From Trematomus loennbergii (taxonomy: Eukaryota > Chordata > Actinopteri > Perciformes > Nototheniidae), in assembly GCA_012861695.1 (NCBI GenBank), contig JAAOOA010000150.1:240001-304000 (forward strand): a stretch of DNA of 64,000 bases, in the 5' to 3' direction. Positions within the stretch are counted from its first letter, which is position 1, and each line of letters begins with the position of its first letter. The position numbers and the translations under genes are program-made. The notes beneath the pieces are model-generated. The model ran no database searches, was not told the DNA's origin, and saw only the letters and a program-made list of their open reading frames with translations. Of the stretch, positions 58,560 through 64,000 are shown piece by piece.

Positions 58560-60312
58560 TGTGTCTGTGTGGCTGCGTGTGAGTAAGCAGGTGGTGCCCG
58601 GTAGCTGATTGGCTGCCCTCGACAGGCTGATTGGTCCACCTGAGGAGACGGGAGCATTTAAGCTGCAGCCGTGCAGTTCCTCTGCCCTCTCTCTGACTCG
58701 ACTTCTCCTACTCCCAACACTGTTGCGTATATATATATCTGTTCTGTTGTGCTGTGGGTGTACTTATACCGTACACCAGTCATTTTGCTTGTTTTGAAAC
58801 CTCAGAAGTAGAAACTACTTTAACCTCTTAAGCCCTGAGCCTGTTTTTCAGGTCTCTGGCTCGAAAATGACATTCCCAGAACAAATGACCATATCTTCCC
58901 TTCTAAAAGGGTTAAATTAATAATCTTTATTCTTAAAGTAATGATAAACCTGTGAGTTGGATGTAGAAAAGTCAGAATCAATATAGATGTTTTTTATTTT
59001 AAAGAAAATTCAGATTTTACATAGTAAAAAACTGTAAATTATAGTGTCCGTCCAAAAATTATTTTTTACTTATAGTGAAAACTACCCTTGGATGATGGGT
59101 TAGTAGACTAAAAGCTTTAGGAATCCAAAGTACAACATATAATAAGTACCCTGTATCAAGATTGATGCAAAACAAGTGAAATTTGACCTTTTTAGAGAGA
59201 TTTAGCCAAAAACCCCCACTTCTGGGGTCATTTGGGTGGATTTGACCTATCTCTGGCCCCCCTTGCTCGATTTTGATGAATGAAATCTCTTTATAACCGC
59301 TAGAGCCAATGGAATCGAGGGAAAGTTATATACACATCAAAACGTTAACAAATAAGGAGTGAGAGTGACGCGTTACCAAAACCGGAAGCTGCATACACTC
59401 TGGTGGCTACCATTAGCAGCTAACTTTTCCGCTCCGATTTTTACATAAAAAATGGAATTATGGATTATAAATAATTTTTTAAAAGGTACAGGTACATTAT
59501 CAACCTATGGATCAACAGTTGTAGATATTTTTTTTTTCGTTTTAATGCCATTGAACACGTCTTTTGACCTAATTGACAGCTACGGTGAGACGATCTGCCG
59601 TAAAAGCCCCGTAAAGGTACGTGTTGTGATGTCTGTGTTTGCTTCCCCTGTCGCAAGTTGGGATCGCTCAGTGATGATACTATACCTAAATAATCAGTGG
59701 AGTCTCAGCTTTAATAGGCTATATTGTATGTGCAGCTACGATAAGTAATAAGGGTATCTTTATCTTGAATTGTGTGCCGCAGTGCGTTAGAATTTTTTCG
59801 CTCAGGGGTCATTTAGACCCTTCTTATGAGACTTGTGTTTTGTTTTGGTAAAAATGGTTCATATCTTCAGTTAGCTGAGATTCTTCCCGTTAATCTGGTG
59901 CTACACATTAATAGTTTCATAAATGTTAAGAAGCCCTGAGACATTATCTCGAAAACAAAAGGTGGGAGGGGTCCAATGGGGGGACCGCCGTGCTTAAGAG
60001 GTTAACCTGTCCTTGTGGACACGCTTGAATTTGCCCAGGAGTGTGAAACCCTTTTCTTTTGGTTTATTCTCGTTTTCTCCTGTTTTTACGTCAGAGTAGG
60101 TAAGAAGCCTGTACGTTTATTTTTCTTATTTGTTAGGCAAGATTTATGTGTTCAAAGAGTTGTTTGTTTTGTGGGTTGTTGCGCCTCCTTGTAAAAACTT
60201 TGGTAATTAAAATTACCAAACGGCTTTCTCTGTCTCGGTGTCCATGTTCTTGGAATGGGAAGAGTGGGGAGAGTGCACATTTTGTGCTGCGCCTAGGTTC
60301 CCCTAGACCTGG
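58560..60312. mobile_element. Possible solo LTR, split by a piggyBac-type element
   Basis: This sequence begins TGTGTCTGTGTGGC and ends GGGCGTAACA, so it has the TG...CA ends of an LTR. It contains a TATA-like GCATTTAAGC and sits exactly where the arm-2 exon homology stops. No flanking duplication or internal retroelement genes are visible. After removal of 58,824-60,001 it would be about 575 bp. Confidence 0.35.
58824..60001. mobile_element. piggyBac-type non-autonomous element
   Basis: The ends are CCTCTTAAGC and GCTTAAGAGG, directly flanked by TTAA on both sides (58,820-58,823 and 60,002-60,005). The TTAA target is diagnostic of piggyBac. The element is 1,178 bp and AT-rich. The 98-codon frame at 59,452 has no transposase motif I recognise. 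Confidence 0.85.
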
Positions 60313-60369
60313 GCGTAACAATGGCTTCAATTCAGATGTCGACATTCAGGAAGTCAATCCTAAACTTGA

Positions 60370-60690
60370 AGACAGTCAGCACAGTGAGTTCTGTCTTTTC
60401 CTTTAATGTCTTGGTTTGGTAACCTGACTTTAAAGAGCAGAAACTGTCTCAGTCAGATCATAAAGTGGTCTAGCAGACTGACTGGTGAGACACAGCTAAA
60501 CCTGGAGCCCCTGCTCATCAGACAGTTAGAGAGGCTGTCTAACTCCATGTTCAATGAAGACTCCCACCCCCTGCAACCTGAGCTTCAGCTTCTGCCTTCG
60601 GGCCGGAGGTTAATCTCCCTAAAGGTGTAGAACCAAGAGGTTTAAAAACAGCTTTGTGGATGTTCTGGAGCCAGAGGGACTTTTTAAAGA
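60370..60690 (+). pseudogene. LINE ORF2 C-terminal remnant
   Basis: The frame NRCLS/NCLSQIIKWSSRLTGE...LNLEPLL...RLSNSMFNEDSHPL...LQLLPSGRRLISLK matches the C-terminal tail of fish non-LTR retrotransposon ORF2 proteins, notably the LQLLPSGRR motif. There is no upstream reverse transcriptase, so it is a 5'-truncated copy. Confidence 0.75.
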
Positions 60691-60867
60691 TGTGTCTGTT
60701 GTCTATATTGTATGAAGCATGTGCCACAATGGATACCTTTTCTTACTTCTGCAAACCAAGTTGACCTACTGGTACAAATAAGTACCATGAGAGAAATAAG
60801 AGAGTGACTCAGCCGGCGACCACACCTGGTTCTGGTCTCTGGCAGTAAGCTGGTTACTGGACACAGA

Positions 60868-60907
60868 GCTGGGTCCAGGTCCAGGTCCAGGTCCAGGTCC
60901 AGGTCCA
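60868..60907. repeat. (GGTCCA)n hexamer repeat
   Basis: About six AGGTCC hexamers in a row. Confidence 0.9.
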
Positions 60908-61825
60908 GCAGAGTGTGGTGTTTGCTATGGGCTTGAAGAGACACAGAGCTTTGAGTGAATAATGAGTGCTGAGCTGTGACATGGAGAAGAGTGATGGACA
61001 GGTGGAGATGTCATGTTCCCCAGAACTTTTAGAGGGGAGGGGGCTTCCTCCTCTCTGTCCTCACACTGATCCATAGCAGAGCCCCCACCTTCACACAACA
61101 CGGGAAATTACAGTGCTGCCGTCCTCTCGTGTCATGATGAGGTTCACGTAAAGCACGGTTAATGTATTATATTATTGAGGGAGAATTGTCCGGGGCTACA
61201 GAAAACACATTCGGGGCTAAAGCCCTGGATGCCCAGGCCAGGCGACGCCACTGCACATCACATCATAATGTATCATATATTTCCTTATCTGAGTCAGCTT
61301 CTTGAGCCGTATCTGGCCGTGCAACACTCACAGTGTCACATACTGTATGCAGAAGTATTATTTTAAGCAACACATTAAGTTGATGAAACACTCGAGTCAA
61401 ATGTAATTAAAGTCAGATCCACTCGTGTCTTGGACCGGGCGGTGATATCATAAACCTGTTAATGTACGCATTCAAACGCTTTTTCAGCTATGTGGCTTTG
61501 ATCCTGGATAAAGTGTTTAAGTCATGGATGTTTAAAGTTTAACTTCTTCATATTTGACTAATATTAAAGTTCACTTTCATTCAGGAAGTATGACGCTGCG
61601 CTGTCAGTACGCTTGTCCATGTTTTGAGATTGGTCGAATGCTCCAAATACCACCCCTTTCATGTGAACGCGCACTTAACTAGATAGGACACGGCTGGCTT
61701 GAGCGATCCACTTGATAACCAGCGTCGTAGTACAGCTTAGCGAGAGCGCGTATGTTTTGGATTGGGCCAACCGGCTAACTCAAACATATCCAGGTTAGGA
61801 AAATCCGGCTTCGTAGTACAGGCCT

Positions 61826-61955
61826 CTGGTAAACACTGACTCAGTCCAGGTAAACACTGACTCAGTCCAGGTAAACACTGACTCAGTCCAGGTAAACAGT
61901 GACTCAGTCCAGGTAAACAGTGACTCAGTCCTGGTAAACACTGACTCAGTCCTGA
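61826..61955. repeat. 21-bp tandem repeat, six units
   Basis: Units of GGTAAACACTGACTCAGTCC plus one base, with CACTG/CAGTG and CCA/CCT variants. Confidence 0.95.
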
Positions 61956-62334
61956 AAGAACTGAAAGCACATGGCTACTTAGCATGCAAAATGACGTCAT
62001 TCTGCATGTTAAGTAGCTGTGTGCTTTCGTGTTATCGGCTGAATCTTTATTTATTGATTAGATCACGTTACCTGATGATAGTGTTCAAGACAGCCTATAT
62101 GTCTGAACTCGATCCTTAGAGTAATGTGTTACGGAGCCTTCTCTTCAATATTGTTTCCACATAGAGCATTTTGCGCTGCTCTTTTCCAATGTGGAAGCAG
62201 AATGTGTGAAAGCATACAGCAAGATGCGGGGTGTGTCTCTAGACATCTTTAGACTGGAATAGCGGGGCCCAGTACGGGAACTCGCCTCGCAGCCGGTGCA
62301 CACGCCAGGATAGAGGACATCAGACTCCATAGAA

Positions 62335-62605
62335 AACTTGCTCGAGTCCGAGTCCGAGTCGGAGCGTCAATGTACAAGTCGAGTCCGAGTCATCGTGGGG
62401 GGAAAAATTCACGAGTCCGAGTCCGAGTCCAAGTCAGCGTACGCGATAATTCACGAGTCCGAGTCCGAGTCCAAGTCATCGTGTGCGAGAATTCACGAGT
62501 CCAAGTCCGAGTCGCGTCAATCAGTGCGCGAGTCCGAGTCGAGTCACGAGTCCCGAAAATCTGCACTCGAGTCCGACTCGAGTCCGAGTCCAGGACTCGA
62601 GTACT
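62335..62605. repeat. GAGTCC/GAGTCA-rich degenerate repeat
   Basis: Runs of GAGTCCGAGTC are separated by short unique pieces (GGGGAAAAATTCAC, GCGTACGCGATAATTCAC). Ser/Glu-rich and Arg/Val-rich open frames through it reflect the repeat. The sequence ends GAGTACTCCATCTCTGG, which looks like a MITE end. Confidence 0.85.
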
Positions 62606-63099
62606 CCATCTCTGGATCACAGTGATCCTGATGGTGGAACAGATTCCTATCGGAGGATTCTTAGTATGGGCTCAGAACCTATGAAGGTAGATATGATGCA
62701 AAATGCGAGAGCGTGTAAAACCTGATGTGAGCACTTGCAGAAAAGAAATCTGAGCTTGTGTGCATACATTTACACTTGTATAACGTATCCACGTATCTGT
62801 GAACCACATTTGAAGTCACAGAAAAAGAAAAAAGTTTTGTAGCTTGTAGAAAAAAATGAACTTAGTGATGAAATGTTCACTTGCAGAAATATAATTTTTT
62901 AATATATTTTCCATTACAACTGCAACTTGGTTATTACAACCTCTCAAATCAGTCATTACAACTTCGCGAATCTGCTCTGTGGCAGTATACATCCACGAAT
63001 CTGCGGCCTTGACTTTTGCTACACTTTTTGCGATGAATGTGTCGCAAAAGTAATTTTCACCTGTAGATGTGGGGGGAGGGAGGGGGGTTGGAGCGAAGG

Positions 63100-63235
63100 G
63101 GCGGAGCTATCACAACGACGAGGCTCGGTCAGTCACACAGTCACAGCCATAGTCAGGTCGAACCAGATGACTGCGGGGCTAACGGTCCGTGTCGCTACCA
63201 GTCCGCTGACATGGCGCGTCAATCAACGGTAAGTT
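63100..63235 (+). promoter_or_regulatory. Possible promoter and first coding exon of a downstream gene
   Basis: GC-box-like sequence (GGGGCGGAGC at about 63,099) precedes an ATG at 63,211, which opens MARQST and reaches a strong donor (ACG|GTAAGT). Nothing in the remaining 770 bp is clearly the next exon. The product cannot be identified, so the assignment rests only on the start-donor arrangement. Confidence 0.25.
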
Positions 63236-63474
63236 TTGCCCATTACTTCCCCAGTATTACTTTGAATATTATTATTGTGATTGAGGATGAAATCCGCTAT
63301 GAAGACCACCGTTTTATATCGTGCAGTTTAGCGGCAAAATAACGTCAGTTAGCCAGCTAACGCTAGCTTTGTTGAATTTATGCTAGCTAAACAAGTAGTG
63401 GTTGTAGTCTATACAGCAGTAATTAATATATTATAGCCTACTGCTTTGGCACTAACGGTTGATAACCGTTTATG

Positions 63475-63479
<5 letters not shown>

Positions 63480-63511
<32 letters not shown>

Positions 63512-63535
63512 ACACACACACACACACACACCACA

Positions 63536-63581
<46 letters not shown>
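63480..63581. repeat. (CA)n microsatellite, imperfect
   Basis: CA dinucleotides with three CC interruptions. Confidence 0.97.
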
Positions 63582-63585
<4 letters not shown>

Positions 63586-64000
63586 ATCTTCTTCTGTCGT
63601 TTACATGCACATTCAGTACCAGTGAGGTTGTGGTTGCGATGCCGATATCCGGACGTGAAGCGAGGACTACAAAATGACAATGAGCTGACTGGGGATGTCT
63701 GTTCAAAACATTGCAAGCTTGAATAAATCATTTAAACCAGTTATTTTTGCCAGACTTATTACTGAATATCGTTCTTAATGTGATACCAAGTCCATCTGAG
63801 ACCTGTGTACACCTTCAGACAGCCTACAATGAAGCACACGTTGTTTACTCACAGTTTGAAAGCAGCGTGGAGAAGTCTTCAGCTGTGGAGCTGTGATCCG
63901 CCCAGGATAACTTGTGATACGACTTCTGTGGCTATCTACCAGCGATTGTGTTTAATAGTAAAGACTACACGCATGTCTCCCTTATCAAAACGGTATTCTG
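63582..64000. other. Unassigned end of window
   Basis: I see no convincing exon. An AATAAA at about 63,721 follows a short unique stretch. The segment after 63,830 resembles no feature elsewhere in the window. Confidence 0.4.

Larger units (their letters stand above)
50738..58560 (+). repeat. Arm 2 of the large inverted duplication
   Basis: Arm 2 begins directly after a truncated tRNA-Asp fragment with TTAACGCTAACTACCATGTA, the complement of arm 1 near 44,710. It ends inside the large exon near 58,560 (TTTCAGCTCCATCCC). It carries a family-3 MITE and a Harbinger element that arm 1 lacks. About 330 bp around 50,780-51,110 has no counterpart. Confidence 0.8.

Noticed and set aside
59452..59748. 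98-codon frame in the piggyBac-type element as a transposase
   Set aside because: Too short, lacks the aspartates and flanking motifs expected of piggyBac transposase, and the element is non-autonomous in size.
62338..62684. Ser/Glu- and Arg/Val-rich open frames
   Set aside because: Products of the GAGTCC degenerate repeat.

Overview
The window looks like teleost fish nuclear DNA, probably a spiny-rayed fish. Genes are split by GT-AG introns, introns and spacers are dense in CA/GT microsatellites, minisatellites and cut-and-paste transposons (hAT, PIF/Harbinger-like, piggyBac-like), tRNA-derived SINEs are present, and the two well-conserved genes are a vertebrate TRAK2 and a fish-type TRIM E3 ligase. 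No prokaryotic, viral or CRISPR features were found.

Region 1 (1-20,065, + strand): about 2.8 kb without a recognisable gene, then trak2, the mitochondrial kinesin/dynein adaptor. It has 15 coding exons (2,927-17,816), a phase-compatible alternative first exon (5,804-5,858), and one exon (14,418-14,557) that carries a one-base reading-frame break. Its roughly 2.2-kb 3' UTR contains a long inverted repeat and ends at a poly(A) signal 40 bp from the opposing signal of the next gene.

Region 2 (20,088-30,090, - strand): a RING/B-box/coiled-coil/PRY-SPRY TRIM gene of 16 exons. Between the coiled coil and the SPRY domain lie eleven consecutive small exons, all in phase 1-1 and all multiples of three, which encode a Ser/Pro/Thr/Arg-rich linker. 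The coiled-coil exon carries an apparent 2-bp insertion.

Region 3 (30,100-33,600): a 3-kb array of a 37-bp minisatellite inside a MITE family. Other members of that family seeded the arrays at 13.5, 15.6 and possibly 26 kb.

Region 4 (33,660-58,560): a large inverted duplication. Arm 1 (about 33.7-44.7 kb, - strand) and arm 2 (about 50.74-58.56 kb, + strand) each carry a copy of one multi-exon, transposon-like gene of unknown function. It has an N-terminal module with an FGKYKGK motif, Pro-rich micro-exons, a large Cys-containing domain exon, and a C-terminal exon with duplicated Cys modules. Arm 1 has lost the first module and arm 2 the last. Arm 2 is further broken by frameshifts and by a 3.8-kb Harbinger element inserted in a coding exon. 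Both arms collected independent transposons after the duplication; several have clear target-site duplications, and one has an empty site in the other arm. The 6-kb apex holds a repeat-derived segment with a possible 48-residue Cys-rich two-exon ORF, and a broken tandem duplication of a tRNA cluster (Met-CAT, Gly-GCC, degenerate Asp-GTC).

Region 5 (58,560-64,000): an LTR-like sequence split by a piggyBac-type element, a LINE C-terminal remnant, several short tandem repeats, and a possible promoter and first exon near 63.2 kb whose gene would continue outside the window.
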